DNA of 64,000 nucleotides from NCBI GenBank assembly GCA_015075075.1, contig JABTVA010000011.1:1-64000 (forward strand). Reading direction: 5' to 3'. The position numbers and the translations under genes were made by a program. This DNA comes from Deltaproteobacteria bacterium. Its GTDB lineage: Bacteria; Desulfobacterota; GWC2-55-46. The notes below the pieces were generated by a model. That model did not search any database. It was not told where the DNA came from and was given only the letters and a program-made list of their open reading frames with translations. Numbering within the stretch: the stretch's first letter is position 1; every line of letters begins with the position of its first letter. Positions 25,417 to 34,867 of the stretch are shown in pieces.

Positions 25417-26252
25417 TCGGCGTCCTCGGGACCCACGCGGTCCACTGCCAGGGTCTCGGAGTCGGGGAGCAGGACGACGCTCGAATATCCGGAAAGCCTG
25501 CCTACCTGGGCCGGTATGCCCCTCTTCCACGAGTGCCCACCGCCAGCCATCACCACCATCTTCATCCCGGGGTTCCTCTCCATGTACTCTATGGCGTTGT
25601 GGGCCATCGCGTTGTCCCAGACAAGCTGGGCCTCGCAGAAGTTCTTGAAATCCACCCCGTGCTTGCCGTGGGAGTCGAGGGCCTCGCGCATGAAGTTCTC
25701 GTAGGTCTCGTCCACCTTGCACTCGATGCCCGGCGGGAGCTTCTCAAGGTCCTCGGGCGCAAGCGACTCGAAGCCCTCCTTGAGCACCTGGTTCACTATC
25801 TTCTTCGGGATGTTGAGGGCAACGAGCGGGATACCCTCCTCCCTTGAGTAGAGGAAGATGTCCTTGTAGAGGTTCCACGGGATGTTCCAGTTGGTCCTGT
25901 AGACGGCCCTGAAGTCCTCTTCGGACATCTCGCCCCGCACCCACTTGTCGAGCGCGTCCTGGCTTTCGGTCTTGAACATCTCCATGCCTATGGAGACGTC
26001 GGCGCCCTGGTCCTTGAGGGCCTTTATGACCTGGAGCTGCGCCTTGTGGTGGAGCCTCATGCTGTGCGCCTCGCCGATGAAGATGAAGTCGGCTTCCAAG
26101 GCCTCCTTCACGAGGTCCGCCGGCTTTACGGCCTGCTGGTCGGCGACCCTGATTATCTTAGGTTCGCGGCAGCCTGTCGATAGCAACAGGACGGCGGCGA
26201 GGAAACAGGCCGCCCTGAGCCATCCCGGAACGGCTCTCCTGGTCTTTTCCAT
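25392..26252 (-). CDS. ChaN-like lipoprotein
   Basis: 286 residues. The lipobox LLLSTGCREP at the end of a signal peptide predicts lipid anchoring. ADFIFIGEAHSMRLHHKAQL and SIGMEMFKTESQDALDKWVR are the core of the ChaN/haem-binding-uptake family in the EreA/ChaN-TIKI fold. MKMVVMAGGGHSWKRGIPAQ holds the later conserved His. ChaN of Campylobacter binds haem; this homolog may do so or act as a hydrolase. The ATG shares one base with the stop of citrate synthase upstream (TAATG), so the two are coupled. Confidence 0.85.
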   Translation of the reverse strand: MEKTRRAVPGWLRAACFLAAVLLLSTGCREPKIIRVADQQAVKPADLVKEALEADFIFIGEAHSMRLHHKAQLQVIKALKDQGADVSIGMEMFKTESQDALDKWVRGEMSEEDFRAVYRTNWNIPWNLYKDIFLYSREEGIPLVALNIPKKIVNQVLKEGFESLAPEDLEKLPPGIECKVDETYENFMREALDSHGKHGVDFKNFCEAQLVWDNAMAHNAIEYMERNPGMKMVVMAGGGHSWKRGIPAQVGRLSGYSSVVLLPDSETLAVDRVGPEDADYIITGRF

Positions 26253-27384
26253 TATTCTCTCTCTTCCATCGGGACGTAGGGACGGGAGCGGACGCCCGTG
26301 TAATTCTGCTCGGGCCGGTATAAGCGCTTGTAGTAGAGCTGCTCCATCCAGTGGGCGAGCCATCCGGCGACCCTGCCCATCGCGAAGATGGGTGTAAAGG
26401 CTCCGTGGGTATGCCTGCTCCGGAAGATGATGCGGGTAAGTCTATGTTCGGATAGAGGGCCCTTCGGCGCAAGCTCCTCCATGACCACCGCCTCTATCGC
26501 AGGGCCCTCTATCGTGTTTTTGTCTATCGTCGATGTCCGCAAGCGGGCGATGTAGCGCTGGTGGCCCGCGGGTCGTAGGACTTGTAGACCCGGTGGCCGA
26601 AGCCCATGATCTTGTCCTTCCTGGCGAGTTTGTCGAGGACGTACGCCTCCGCCGCGGCGACGGAGGGGATCTCGTTGAGCATGACCATCACGCCCTCGTT
26701 GGCCCCGCCGTGGAGCGGGCCCGAGAGCGTGCCTATGGCGGAGGATACGACCGTATAGGGGTCGGCGAGCGTCGAGCCGACGACCCTGGCGCTGAAGGTC
26801 GACGCGTTCATGGTGTGGTCCGCGTGGAGCACCAGCATGGAGTCGAGTATCTTTTCGATAATCGGGGTGGGCTCCTTTTCAAGGAGCATGTAATAGAAGC
26901 TCGCGGCGAGCGAGAGGTCGTTCCTCGGCTGTATGGGCGCGTCCCCGTGCCTCAACCTGTGGACGGCAGCGACTATCGTGGGGAGCTTGGCAATGAGCCT
27001 CACGCACGACCAGTAACGGGTCTCCGGGTTCAGGGTGTCCCTTGCCGGATAGTACATGCCCATCGCGGAAGTGACGGCCTGGAGGTAGTGCATGGGGTGG
27101 CCGTTCTCCGGGAGGTACTCCATCATCCTGAGTATCTTGAGCTTCAAGCGGGTGTGGAAGGTGATGTCGGCCCTGAACTTCTCCAGTTCGGCCCTCTTCG
27201 GCAGGCGGCCGAAGAGGAGGAGGTAAGCGACCTCGACGAAATTGCTTTTCTCGGCGAGCGCCTCGACCGGTATGCCCCGGTACTCGAGTATGCCCTTTTC
27301 CCCGTCTATGAAGCTTATTGCCGACTCAGCGGCTGGAATGCCTTCGAGCCCGGGGACCACGTCCATTGTAAGTCTCTCGTCCAT
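26252..27384 (-). CDS. gltA: Citrate synthase, split by frameshifts
   Basis: Two frames together cover a type II-like short (about 375-residue) citrate synthase. The first (27384 to about 26530) has GILEYRGIPVEALAEKSNFV, LHADHTMNASTFSARVVGST, LSGPLHGGANEGV and KIMGFGHRVYKSYDPRA, with catalytic His residues in place. The second has FTPIFAMGRVAGWLAHWMEQ (26330-26400) and RPYVPMEERE to the stop at 26252. A third frame between them reads LYPNIDL. Two or three single-base indels are needed, and all active-site parts survive, so the real gene is probably intact. It condenses acetyl-CoA with oxaloacetate, entry to the TCA genes at 44-56 kb. Confidence 0.85.
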
Positions 27385-27488
27385 TCCAGTTACCCGGTTT
27401 TGGCAGTTGCGCCCGCGCATGGGTCCGAGGAGGTTCCCCCGGCTTCCCTACAAGCCAGATTCTATAACACTATCGCCGGGTTGTACAT

Positions 27489-27520
27489 AAAAAAAGCCCC
27501 CATCCTGCCGGATGAGGGCT
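27489..27520 (-). terminator. Rho-independent terminator of cold-shock gene
   Basis: AGCCCTCATCC and GGATGGGGGCT (minus strand) form an 11-bp stem followed by seven T, 20 bp after the csp stop. Confidence 0.85.
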
Positions 27521-27539
27521 CCTGTAATCCCTTGGGTTA

Positions 27540-27749
27540 TTATAGCATGGGATTGGGGTTGACGTTTTCAGCCTTGAGCCCCTTGGGGCCCTTGGTGATC
27601 TCGAAATCAACCCTCTGCCCCTCTTTCAGGGTCCTGAACCCGGAACCCTGTATGGACGTATAATGTACAAAGACGTCCTCGCCGGTATCCTGTTCGATAA
27701 ACCCGAAACCCTTGGATTCGTTGAACCACTTCACCTTTCCTGAAGGCAT
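27540..27749 (-). CDS. Cold-shock domain protein
   Basis: 69 residues. [20 protein letters not shown] contains RNP1, and [20 protein letters not shown] contains RNP2, of the single OB-fold CspA family, which melts RNA structure. AAGGAGGG sits 10 bases before the ATG at 27749. The upstream frame that would extend it by 18 residues is leader. The roughly 130-bp region up to 27880 may be a structured 5' leader as in other csp genes. Confidence 0.95.
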   Translation of the reverse strand: MPSGKVKWFNESKGFGFIEQDTGEDVFVHYTSIQGSGFRTLKEGQRVDFEITKGPKGLKAENVNPNPML

Positions 27750-27916
27750 AAAGAAAAACCCTCCTTTCTCTTGGGATTCATAAGTAATAGGGGTTTTTCG
27801 CACTTCAGGTCCTTTTGCAATTACCTCGCGCTTCCAAACCCTGCTACTAACTTACTTACTGAGTAAGTCTAATTGAGGGTCTGCGGCTTGTCAAGGAAGG
27901 GGGGCGGGATTTTTCG

Positions 27917-28521
27917 TTACGCTCCTTTCCTCCTCAATCGTCTTTCGGACAGGAACTCCCGGAACGCGCTGAGCGCCCTTGCCCTGTGGCTTATCTTGTC
28001 TTTTTCCCCGGGCGGTAGCTCCGCGACCGTAAGCCCGGTTCCCGGCACGATGAAGACCGGGTCATAGCCGAAACCGCCGCTGCCTCTCGGCTCCGCGGCT
28101 ATCGCGCCTTCGAACTCGCCCTCAAAGACCTCTTCGCCAATGCCGGGCTCGGCGAAGGCGACCGCGCACCTGAAGCGCGCGGTCCTTTGCCCTTCTGGCA
28201 CGCCTTTGAGCGCCGAGAGGAGCTTCCGGTAATTTTCTTCATCCGTTGCGCCTTCGCCGGCGTACCTTGCGGAAAAGATGCCGGGCGCGCCGGGCGCGTC
28301 CACCTCGAGCGGAATCGTCGGCAAGCGCTGGAAGGCCCGCTGCCTCAGAAACGAAACGGGCCTTCATGAGGCGCGTTCTCCCTGAAGCTACGGCCCGTTT
28401 CCGGTGGAAGGACGAGAAAGGGGTACTCGTTGAGAGTGACAGCCTCCGCTCCAGTTCCTTCGAGCAAGGCTGCTATTTCACGGACCTTGCCCCTGTTCCT
28501 GGTGGCGATGACGAGCTTCAT
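27917..28521 (-). CDS. rdgB: XTP/dITP diphosphatase, split by frameshifts
   Basis: MKLVIATRNRGKVREIAALL (28521 onward) is the HAM1/RdgB N-terminus. FRENA, then MKARFVSEAAGLPALADDS in a second frame, then LEVDAPGAPGIFSARYAGEG in a third complete the active site. The C-terminal part has GFGYDPVFIVPG and EKDKISHRARALSAFREFL. Two indels near 28320 and 28375 break an otherwise normal gene of about 200 codons. It hydrolyses non-canonical purine triphosphates. It is downstream of amidase and rph, a common gene order, but separated from rph by a TIR element. Confidence 0.88.
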
Positions 28522-28543
28522 TGTTGTTCCGATTGGTTTTATG

Positions 28544-28680
28544 AGCAAACTCTAAAAAGGTGGAGATTTTCCCGCACCGGAAGGCCGGGAATAAAAGCGG
28601 AGCATATGACAATATGTGAGCATTTTTATTTCCGGCCTGACAAAGAGTCCGGGGAAAAGATCAATTTTTAGAGATTGCCT
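28544..28680 (+). repeat. Dispersed TIR element, full copy
   Basis: The left end is degenerate (AGCAAACTCTAAAAAGGTGG); the right end is GATCAATTTTTAGAGATTGCCT. The interior GGAAGGCCGGGAATAAAAGC and GAGCATTTTTATTTCCGGCC arms pair. The right TIR supplies the last codons and stop of rph. Confidence 0.85.
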
Positions 28681-29398
28681 TCTTCTGGAAGGCGGTGAGT
28701 TCCCTTATGCCCTTCGAGGCGAGCGAGATGAGCTCCGCCATCTCATCCGATGAGAAAGGCGAAAGCTCAGCCGTGCCCTGGACCTCTATGAACCTGCCGT
28801 CGCCGGTCATTATGACGTTCATGTCGACCTCGGCCTTCGAAGTCCTCCTCGTAGTTAGAGGTCGAGGACAGCACGCCGCCCCACGATGCCGACGCTTGCG
28901 GCGGCGACAGATCCTTGAGCGGTATGGGTCAGGGGCCCTGCTTGACAAGCTCGCGGAGGGTGTCATGTACGGCGATGTAGGCGCCCGTGACCGAGGCGGT
29001 CCGGTGCCTCCGTCCGCCTGTATTACGTCGCAGTCTATGTAGACGGTCCGCTCTCCGAGGGCCTGCATGTCCGCGATGGCCCGTAGCGACCTCCCGATAA
29101 GCCTCTGAATCTCGTGCGTCCTGCCGCCGACCTTCCCGGAGACGGCCTCCCTCTGTATCCGTTTCTTCGAAGACCTCGGGAGCATCGCATACTCGGCGGT
29201 GAGCCAGCCCCTCCCAGTGCCGGCGAGAAATGGCGGGACCCTCTCCTCGACGGTCGCGGCGCATATTACCTTCGTATCTCCCATCTCGAAGAGGACCGAG
29301 CCCTCCGCGAACTTGAGATACCGGCGCTCTGCCGCTATCTTCCTGAGCTCGTCGGGCTTTCGCCCGTCCGCCCTGTCAGTCCCTGCCGCTGACTTCAA
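28661..29398 (-). CDS. rph: Ribonuclease PH, with compensating frameshifts
   Basis: GRKPDELRKIAAERRYLKFA, VICAATVEERVPPFL, GWLTAEYAMLPRSSKKRIQR, TYIDCDVIQADGGT-like and KAEVDMNVIMTGDGRFIEVQ are RNase PH signatures, with phosphate-binding Arg residues present. Between ADGGT and SKAEVD the reading frame is wrong (Arg/Pro-rich), while other frames read TASVTGAYIAVHDTLRELV and GSVAAASVGIV, so indels partly cancel. The enzyme trims tRNA 3' ends phosphorolytically. A TTG start at 29398 follows GGGGG and overlaps the amidase gene by 23 bp. The last residues AISKN come from the inserted TIR element. Confidence 0.88.
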   Translation of the reverse strand: MKSAAGTDRADGRKPDELRKIAAERRYLKFAEGSVLFEMGDTKVICAATVEERVPPFLAGTGRGWLTAEYAMLPRSSKKRIQREAVSGKVGGRTHEIQRLIGRSLRAIADMQALGERTVYIDCDVIQADGGTGPPRSRAPTSPYMTPSASLSSRAPDPYRSRICRRRKRRHRGAACCPRPLTTRRTSKAEVDMNVIMTGDGRFIEVQGTAELSPFSSDEMAELISLASKGIRELTAFQKKAISKN

Positions 29399-30182
29399 TG
29401 TGCCCCCTTTTCCTTGCGAGCGCGTCCTTGAAGCTCAATATGCCTTCGGCTATCGATTCTGCCAGCCTTGCCTGGCCGTCCGTCTTTGAAAGCCACTTCT
29501 CCTCGGACGGGTTTGAGATGAAGCCGACCTCTATGAGGACCGCGGGCATGGTCGCGCCCACGAGCACCGTGAACGGGGCCTGCTTTACGCCGCGGTTCTC
29601 CCTTCCGGTGCCGCCGACCATCGTAGTGTGGACGGCCTCGGCAAATGCCGAGCTCTCGTGGTGCGACATGGTGTTCGCGAGGTCGAGGAGTATGCTCTTA
29701 AGGTCGTCCTCCGCGCCCGCCGCCTGCCTGGCGCCGCCAGGCTGCCCTGCGCTGTTCTCAAAGGCCGCAAGCCTCCTTGCGTCCTCGTCCGTGGCCTCGA
29801 AGCTCAGGAAAAAGGTCTCTATGCCGACCGCGTCCTTGTTCGATGCGGCGTTGGCGTGTATGCTTATAAAGAGGTCCGCGCCGTTCCTGTTCGCGAAGGC
29901 CGTCCTCTCCTCCAGCGGGATAAAGACGTCCGCGGTCCTGGTAAGGAGCACCCTTATGTCGTCCCTTTTCTTAAGTTTCTCCGCGAGCCCCAGGGCGAGC
30001 CTGAGGGTCACGTGCTTTTCCTCAAGCCCGGACGGCCCTTTCGCGCCGGTGTCCTCTCCTCCGTGGCCGGGGTCGATGACGACCACCATGGGGCCGGACG
30101 CCCGCAGCCCCGCGCCGTTTACGGGTGCGGAAAACGAAATGGATATGAGCAGGATGCAGACGCTGAGGAGGTACTTTCCCAT
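29376..30182 (-). CDS. N-acetylmuramoyl-L-alanine amidase (Amidase_3)
   Basis: 268 residues with a signal peptide (LLSVCILLISISFSAPVNGA). VVVIDPGHGGEDTGAKGPSG has the first zinc His, LEEKHVTLRLALGLAEKL the Glu, ADLFISIHANAASNK the second His, and VLIEVGFISNPSEE the catalytic Glu. It is a periplasmic Zn amidase that cuts stem peptides from glycan strands for cell separation. There is no AMIN domain, so it is a compact form. It is first in the amidase-rph-rdgB run. Confidence 0.92.
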   Translation of the reverse strand: MGKYLLSVCILLISISFSAPVNGAGLRASGPMVVVIDPGHGGEDTGAKGPSGLEEKHVTLRLALGLAEKLKKRDDIRVLLTRTADVFIPLEERTAFANRNGADLFISIHANAASNKDAVGIETFFLSFEATDEDARRLAAFENSAGQPGGARQAAGAEDDLKSILLDLANTMSHHESSAFAEAVHTTMVGGTGRENRGVKQAPFTVLVGATMPAVLIEVGFISNPSEEKWLSKTDGQARLAESIAEGILSFKDALARKRGHIEVSGRD

Positions 30183-30333
30183 TGGGCTATTGTAAATTCA
30201 AAGGCGGCCCAAGTCAATGGGTCAGGCCAGTTTCGCCGGGGCCCGCATCTCCCGGCATATTGGAAACCATATTTGACTGACCGCCGGGATTTGATATGAT
30301 TTAGGGGTCCATCCACCTTCCCCCGGAGCCATT

Positions 30334-31155
30334 ATGAAACCTGTGATCTTTACCGACCTCGATGGCACGCTCCTTGATTCCGCCTACTCCTTTGAGCCCG
30401 CTACCGCGGTCCTCAAGAGGATTTCGAAAGAGGCGATCCCGCTGGTTCTCGTTACGAGCAAGACCCGGAGCGAGGTCGAGAGGATACGGGAAAGGCTCGG
30501 CAACCGCCACCCGTTCATAACCGAGAACGGCGGCGCGCTATATATACCGCGCTCTTATTTCCCGTTCCCGGTAAACGGGGAGGAAATGGACGGGTTCGTG
30601 CAAATGAAGCTCGGAACGGATTACGGGGAACTCCGCCGCGCCCTCGATTCCATAAGGGGCGTGTCCGGGAAGGCAGTAAAGGGCTTCGGGGACATGACCG
30701 TCGAGGAGGTCGGGGTCCTCACCGGCCTCGCCCCGGAGGAGGCCGCGCTCTCGAAGGAGAGGGAGTTTGACGAGCCCTTCCTCATGGAGGGCGCTTCCCC
30801 GGAGGAGGCGAGAAAGCTCGTCGAGGCCGCCGGGTATTCGTTCACGATGGGACGGCTCTTCCACATAACCGGGCCGAACGACAAGGGCAGGGCAGTCGGG
30901 ATGCTCATCCCCATGTACAGGGCCCTTTACGGCAGGATAGCGACCATCGGGCTGGGAGACGGCCCGAACGACGCGCCGTTCCTTAAAAAAGTCGACTACC
31001 CTGTGCTGGTAATGAACGAGGACGGCGGCTATTGCGACGTCGGGGAGATACCGGAGGTCGTGAGGGCCGAGGGCATAGGCCCGTCCGGCTGGGCCAGGGC
31101 GGTGACCGGCATACTCGACTCCATCAGGTCCTCTTCCGAAGGGTATACCTGCTGA
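30334..31155 (+). CDS. HAD phosphatase, mannosyl/glucosyl-3-phosphoglycerate type
   Basis: 273 residues. VIFTDLDGTLLDSAYSFEPA is HAD motif I. PLVLVTSKTRSEVE is motif II and FITENGGALYIP the Cof/MPGP-specific cap entry. GLGDGPNDAPFLKKVDYPVL is motif IV. ITGPNDKGRAVGMLIPMYRA fits the MPGP subfamily, which dephosphorylates mannosyl- or glucosyl-3-phosphoglycerate to the solute. Three bases separate it from a GT2 gene downstream, and a GpgS-like synthase lies at 33608, so the substrate is probably glucosyl-3-phosphoglycerate. The start has GGAG nearby. Confidence 0.87.
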   Translation: MKPVIFTDLDGTLLDSAYSFEPATAVLKRISKEAIPLVLVTSKTRSEVERIRERLGNRHPFITENGGALYIPRSYFPFPVNGEEMDGFVQMKLGTDYGELRRALDSIRGVSGKAVKGFGDMTVEEVGVLTGLAPEEAALSKEREFDEPFLMEGASPEEARKLVEAAGYSFTMGRLFHITGPNDKGRAVGMLIPMYRALYGRIATIGLGDGPNDAPFLKKVDYPVLVMNEDGGYCDVGEIPEVVRAEGIGPSGWARAVTGILDSIRSSSEGYTC

Positions 31156-31157
31156 CC

Positions 31158-32432
31158 ATGACAACCCGGACACAGATACCCGAAGGGGAGATTGAGGCCA
31201 GCAGCCTCCCGGACCGCGCCGACATAGTCGTGGGGATAGCGAGCTACAACAACTCGCGCACCATCGGCCACGTGGTCCGGGCCGTGGATGCGGGGCTCGC
31301 GAAATACTTCCCCTCCGAAAGGGCGGTCATAATAAACTCGGACGGCGGCTCGAGCGACAAAACGCCCGAGATCGTCATAAACGCGAGCGTTGACCACAAG
31401 GCCGTGTTCCTCTCGCACAGGATACACCCGGTGAACAGGATAACCACCCCTTACCACGGCATACCGGGAAAGGGGAGCGCCTTCAGGACCATATTCAAGA
31501 TGGCCTCGGCGCTCGGCGCCAAGGCCTGCTGCGTCGTTGACGCCGACCTCCGCTCGATAACGCCCGAGTGGATAGAGCTCCTCCTCTCCCCGGTCTACAA
31601 GGAGGGCTTCGACTTCGTCGCCCCACTGTACGCCAGGCACAAGTACGACGGCACCATAACGAACTCGATAATATACCCGCTCACGCGGTCGCTCTATTGC
31701 AGGAAAATACGCCAGCCCATCGGCGGGGAGTTCGGCTTCTCCGGCGAGATGGCGCGGTTCTACGTCGGCCAGGACGTCTGGAACACCGACATAGCACGTT
31801 TCGGCATAGATATATGGATGACGACCGAGGCCCTCGCAGGCCGCTTCAAGGTCTGCCAGGCGTACCTTGGCGCGAAGATACACGACCCGAAGGACCCGGG
31901 CGCCGACCTCCGGGACATGTTCGTGCAGGTGGTAGGGTCGCTGATGTCGCTCACCGAGAAGCACAGCGCCCAGTGGCGCTCGGCTGAGAATTCAATCGAG
32001 GTCCCCACCTTCGGGTTCAAATACCAGGTCGGCGTGGTACCCATAAAGGCGAGCGTGGAGGGGATGCTCCGGCACTTCAGGCTCGGGGCCGAAAACCTCG
32101 GCGAGATATGGGCCGGGTTCATGGACAGGGAGACGGTGGACGCGCTTGCACGGATGGCCAGGGCCGAGGCGGCCTCGTTCCGTTTCCCAAAGGAAATGTG
32201 GGTCAGGATGGTCTATGATTACATACTGGCCTACCACGAGAGGAAGCTCCAGCCCGAGCAGCTTCTAAAGACGCTCATACCTCTCTACTACGGCAGGACC
32301 GCGTCTTTTTTCCTCGAGACCGTCGACATGAACGACGAGGAGGCCGAGGCGGTGGTCGAAGAGGTCTCAGCCGAATACGAGCGGCAGAAAGAGTACCTGG
32401 TCAGTAACTGGCGAGAGGGGGTCAAACAATGA
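31158..32432 (+). CDS. GpgS-related GT2/GT81-like glycosyltransferase
   Basis: 424 residues. IVVGIASYNNSRTIGHVVRA, NSDGGSSDKTPEIVI and CCVVDADLRSITPEWIELL (DxD) form a GT-A fold. TNSIIYPLTRSLYCRKIRQP followed by IGGEFGFSGEMARFY resembles the acceptor-side region of glucosyl-3-phosphoglycerate and mannosylglycerate synthases. The C-terminal 150 residues are helical. It starts two bases after the phosphatase stop and overlaps the next gene by four (ATGA). Sugar and acceptor are not certain; a role in glycerate glycosides is inferred from neighbours. The frame is intact. Confidence 0.75.
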   Translation: MTTRTQIPEGEIEASSLPDRADIVVGIASYNNSRTIGHVVRAVDAGLAKYFPSERAVIINSDGGSSDKTPEIVINASVDHKAVFLSHRIHPVNRITTPYHGIPGKGSAFRTIFKMASALGAKACCVVDADLRSITPEWIELLLSPVYKEGFDFVAPLYARHKYDGTITNSIIYPLTRSLYCRKIRQPIGGEFGFSGEMARFYVGQDVWNTDIARFGIDIWMTTEALAGRFKVCQAYLGAKIHDPKDPGADLRDMFVQVVGSLMSLTEKHSAQWRSAENSIEVPTFGFKYQVGVVPIKASVEGMLRHFRLGAENLGEIWAGFMDRETVDALARMARAEAASFRFPKEMWVRMVYDYILAYHERKLQPEQLLKTLIPLYYGRTASFFLETVDMNDEEAEAVVEEVSAEYERQKEYLVSNWREGVKQ

Positions 32433-33121
32433 GGACGATGATAGAGCGGATTTCGGAACACCTTGAACATTTCGGGGAGCAGCTCTTGAGGTTCATTCCC
32501 GACCTCCTCGTCATAATCATCATAGTGCTGTCGGGCTTCATAGCCGCCGCCCTGGTGAACCGCCTTATCCAGAAGGGCTTCCGGGCGATAAGGTTCGACG
32601 CCTGGAGCGACCAGATAGGGCTTACCACCGCGTTCAGGAAGGCCGGGATAACGAGCCCTCCGTCGCGCTTCATAGGCTCTTTCATATACTGGTTCATCGT
32701 GGTCCTCTTCTTCGTCGCGGGGTTCGCCACCCTCGGGTTCAGGGTGACCGACGCGCTTGTCTCAGTCTTCTTCCTGTATCTCCCGCGCTTCTTCTCGGCG
32801 GTCATAATAGTGCTCCTGGGGTACTTCATCGCGAACTTCCTCGCAAGGGCCGTGCTGATCGCGGGCGTAAACTCGGGCATCGAATACTCGAAGGCCTTGA
32901 GCGAGCTCGTCCGCATACTCCTTCTCGTCCTGGCGTTCGCCATGGCCCTTGAGCAGCTCGCGATAGCGCCCCGCATAGTGCTCGCGGCCTTTATCATATT
33001 CTTCGGCTCCATAGGGCTCGCCGTGGCAATAGCCTTCGGCATGGCCGGCACGGCGTACGCGAAGAAGGCGCTGGATTTCCTCCTCTCCAGGCGCGAGGGG
33101 AACAACCTCGACCAGCTTTAA
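32429..33121 (+). CDS. Membrane protein with MscS-type TM-helix repeats
   Basis: 230 residues. FIPDLLVIIIIVLSGFIAAA, RFIGSFIYWFIVVLFFVAGF, LPRFFSAVIIVLLGYFIANF and IVLAAFIIFFGSIGLAVAIA are membrane segments of the conserved TM-helix repeat found in MscS-like channel relatives. The last, with FGMAGTAYAKKAL, resembles the pore helix. It lacks the large MscS cytoplasmic beta domain. It is translationally coupled to the solute glycosyltransferase, so it may release or sense solute or turgor, an inference from position. A strong hairpin terminator follows. Confidence 0.75.
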   Translation: MRTMIERISEHLEHFGEQLLRFIPDLLVIIIIVLSGFIAAALVNRLIQKGFRAIRFDAWSDQIGLTTAFRKAGITSPPSRFIGSFIYWFIVVLFFVAGFATLGFRVTDALVSVFFLYLPRFFSAVIIVLLGYFIANFLARAVLIAGVNSGIEYSKALSELVRILLLVLAFAMALEQLAIAPRIVLAAFIIFFGSIGLAVAIAFGMAGTAYAKKALDFLLSRREGNNLDQL

Positions 33122-33187
33122 GCCGAACCGCATTGCATGGGCCTCGTGGTGCTACAATAGCCATGACTTTTCAATAGCAGGATGTTG

Positions 33188-33212
33188 AAAAAGTCCTTCC
33201 TGGACTTTTTAA
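33188..33212 (+). terminator. Hairpin terminator after solute operon
   Basis: AAAAAGTCC (33188-33196), loop TTCCT, GGACTTTTT (33202-33210). It would act in both directions. Confidence 0.75.
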
Positions 33213-33278
33213 CCGGCTTTCGCCGGAATGAATCCGTCAAGCCTCACAAATTCTGCCCGACTGGATAGTCTTCGCAAT

Positions 33279-33328
33279 TTGGCAATCCATCCGTGGATTG
33301 CTTATCAGGTGTTTTCAACACCCTGACA
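33279..33328. repeat. REP-like palindrome block, copy 2
   Basis: CAATCCATCCGTGGATTG (33283-33300) followed by AGGTGTTTTCAACACCCTGA repeats the order seen at 4339-4395. The remaining gap between 33213 and 33512 shows no gene. Confidence 0.65.
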
Positions 33329-33512
33329 GGACTTTCAACAGCTGCACCGTTTTCCTCTATAGTCGTCCAGGACCCGGCCCGCAAATGAGGCCGGGCTCCG
33401 ACAAAAAGCCTGACCCGCGATTCTCTATAACTGCCCTCCGTCCGGGGCGGCATACGCCCTGTTTTGACGGGGACTGATTCGGGGTTCATCCTGTCACGGG
33501 CCGCTTGACATA

Positions 33513-33594
33513 AGGCAACCTCTGAATAGAGATTTTCCACGCAAGCAAGACCTGACGAGAGTCCAGGGAAGAGACTCAATTTTCAGAGGCCGCC
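33513..33594 (+). repeat. Dispersed TIR element, short internally deleted copy
   Basis: AGGCAACCTCTGAATAGAGA at the left and CTCAATTTTCAGAGGCCGCC at the right, with the central hairpin missing. It ends 13 bases before the start codon of the next gene, so it occupies the promoter or leader. Confidence 0.8.
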
Positions 33595-33607
33595 ATAAGG
33601 AGGCACA

Positions 33608-34867
33608 ATGGCTGACTTTTACCACGCCGGCACCATCACGACCCTCCACAGGCTGGGGAAACCGAAGACCGAGCGCCTGCTCGCCGAGCTCGAGCTATAC
33701 AGCCTCGTGCGCCCGATAGCTCTGGTCCTGCCCGCGCTCTATTCGGACGTCATGAGCGAGGCCATGAAGGGAATAAGGGAGGAGCTCAAGGGGGCCCGGT
33801 TCATAAGGGAAATCGTCCTGGTGCTCGGCCCGGCTACCGACGACGAGTACAGGAACGTGAAGGAGTTCATGTCTGTCCTCCCGCACGAGGTAACGATAAT
33901 ACACACGAGCGGGAAGAGGATGAAGGAGCTCTACTCGACGCTCGAGGAAAAAGGCGTAAGCCCCGGAAAGGACGGCAAGGGCAGGTCCGCATGGACCGCA
34001 TACGGCTACGTCATAGCGAGCGGCAAATCGAGCATAATCGCGCTCCACGACTGCGACATACAGAACTACAGCCTCGACCTCCTGGGAAGGCTCTGCTACC
34101 CGGTCGTGAGCCCGACCCTCGACTACGTCTTCTGCAAGGGCTACTACGCCCGTATAACCGACAGGATGCACGGCCGGGTCACGAGGCTCTTCCTAACGCC
34201 CCTCGTGAGGGCCCTCCAGAAGATGGTAGTGAACCAGCCGTTCATCGACTTCCTCGACGGCTTCAGGTACCCGCTCGCCGGGGAGTTCTCGATGACCGTG
34301 GACGTGGCCAGGATAAACAGGATACCCTGGGACTGGGGCCTCGAGGTGGGGATGTTAGCGGAGGTCTACAGGAACTACACGACCAAGCGGGTCTGCCAGG
34401 TGGACATAGCCGAGAACTACGAGCACAAGCACCAGATACTCTCGGCGGAAGACCCCTCGACCGGGCTCATGAAGATGAGCATAGACATAGCGAAGTCGAT
34501 ATTCAGGACGGTCGCGTCGGAGGGGGTCGTCTTCTCGGACGGATTCTTCAAGTCGCTCATGGCCGCCTACTTGAAGATGGCCGAGGACAGCATAGTGAAG
34601 TACGAGAGCGACGCGGCGATAAACGGCCTCTTCTACGACAGGCACGAGGAGGCGGCGATGGTCGACGCCTTCACGAGGTCGATAATGGAGGCGGCGAAGA
34701 CGATAAGCGAAAGCCCGCTCGGGGCCCCTATGATACCGAACTGGAACAGGGTAATCTCGGCCACCCCCGGGATACTCGAACGCCTCAAGGCCGTAATAGA
34801 GGAGGACAACAAGCTCGCCTTCAGTGCGGCCTCTCGTCCCCCGCAAGGAAACCCTCAAGAACAGTGA
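33608..34867 (+). CDS. Glucosyl-3-phosphoglycerate synthase-like glycosyltransferase (GT81)
   Basis: 419 residues. [17 protein letters not shown] matches the characteristic N-terminus of GpgS-type GT81 enzymes (FYxxGxITTLH). [20 protein letters not shown] has the DxD-like metal site. [20 protein letters not shown] and [20 protein letters not shown] are further family features. GpgS joins NDP-glucose and 3-phosphoglycerate; the HAD phosphatase at 30334 would complete glucosylglycerate, an osmolyte made under salt or nitrogen stress. AAGGAGG precedes the ATG, just after a TIR element. The 3' end overlaps the convergent DUF255 gene by about 47 bp. Confidence 0.85.
   Translation: MADFYHAGTITTLHRLGKPKTERLLAELELYSLVRPIALVLPALYSDVMSEAMKGIREELKGARFIREIVLVLGPATDDEYRNVKEFMSVLPHEVTIIHTSGKRMKELYSTLEEKGVSPGKDGKGRSAWTAYGYVIASGKSSIIALHDCDIQNYSLDLLGRLCYPVVSPTLDYVFCKGYYARITDRMHGRVTRLFLTPLVRALQKMVVNQPFIDFLDGFRYPLAGEFSMTVDVARINRIPWDWGLEVGMLAEVYRNYTTKRVCQVDIAENYEHKHQILSAEDPSTGLMKMSIDIAKSIFRTVASEGVVFSDGFFKSLMAAYLKMAEDSIVKYESDAAINGLFYDRHEEAAMVDAFTRSIMEAAKTISESPLGAPMIPNWNRVISATPGILERLKAVIEEDNKLAFSAASRPPQGNPQEQ

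Noticed and set aside
34355..34820. C-terminal extension of the DUF255 protein
   Set aside because: After a frameshift it is only the antisense of the GT81 gene; the correct frame stops at 34821.
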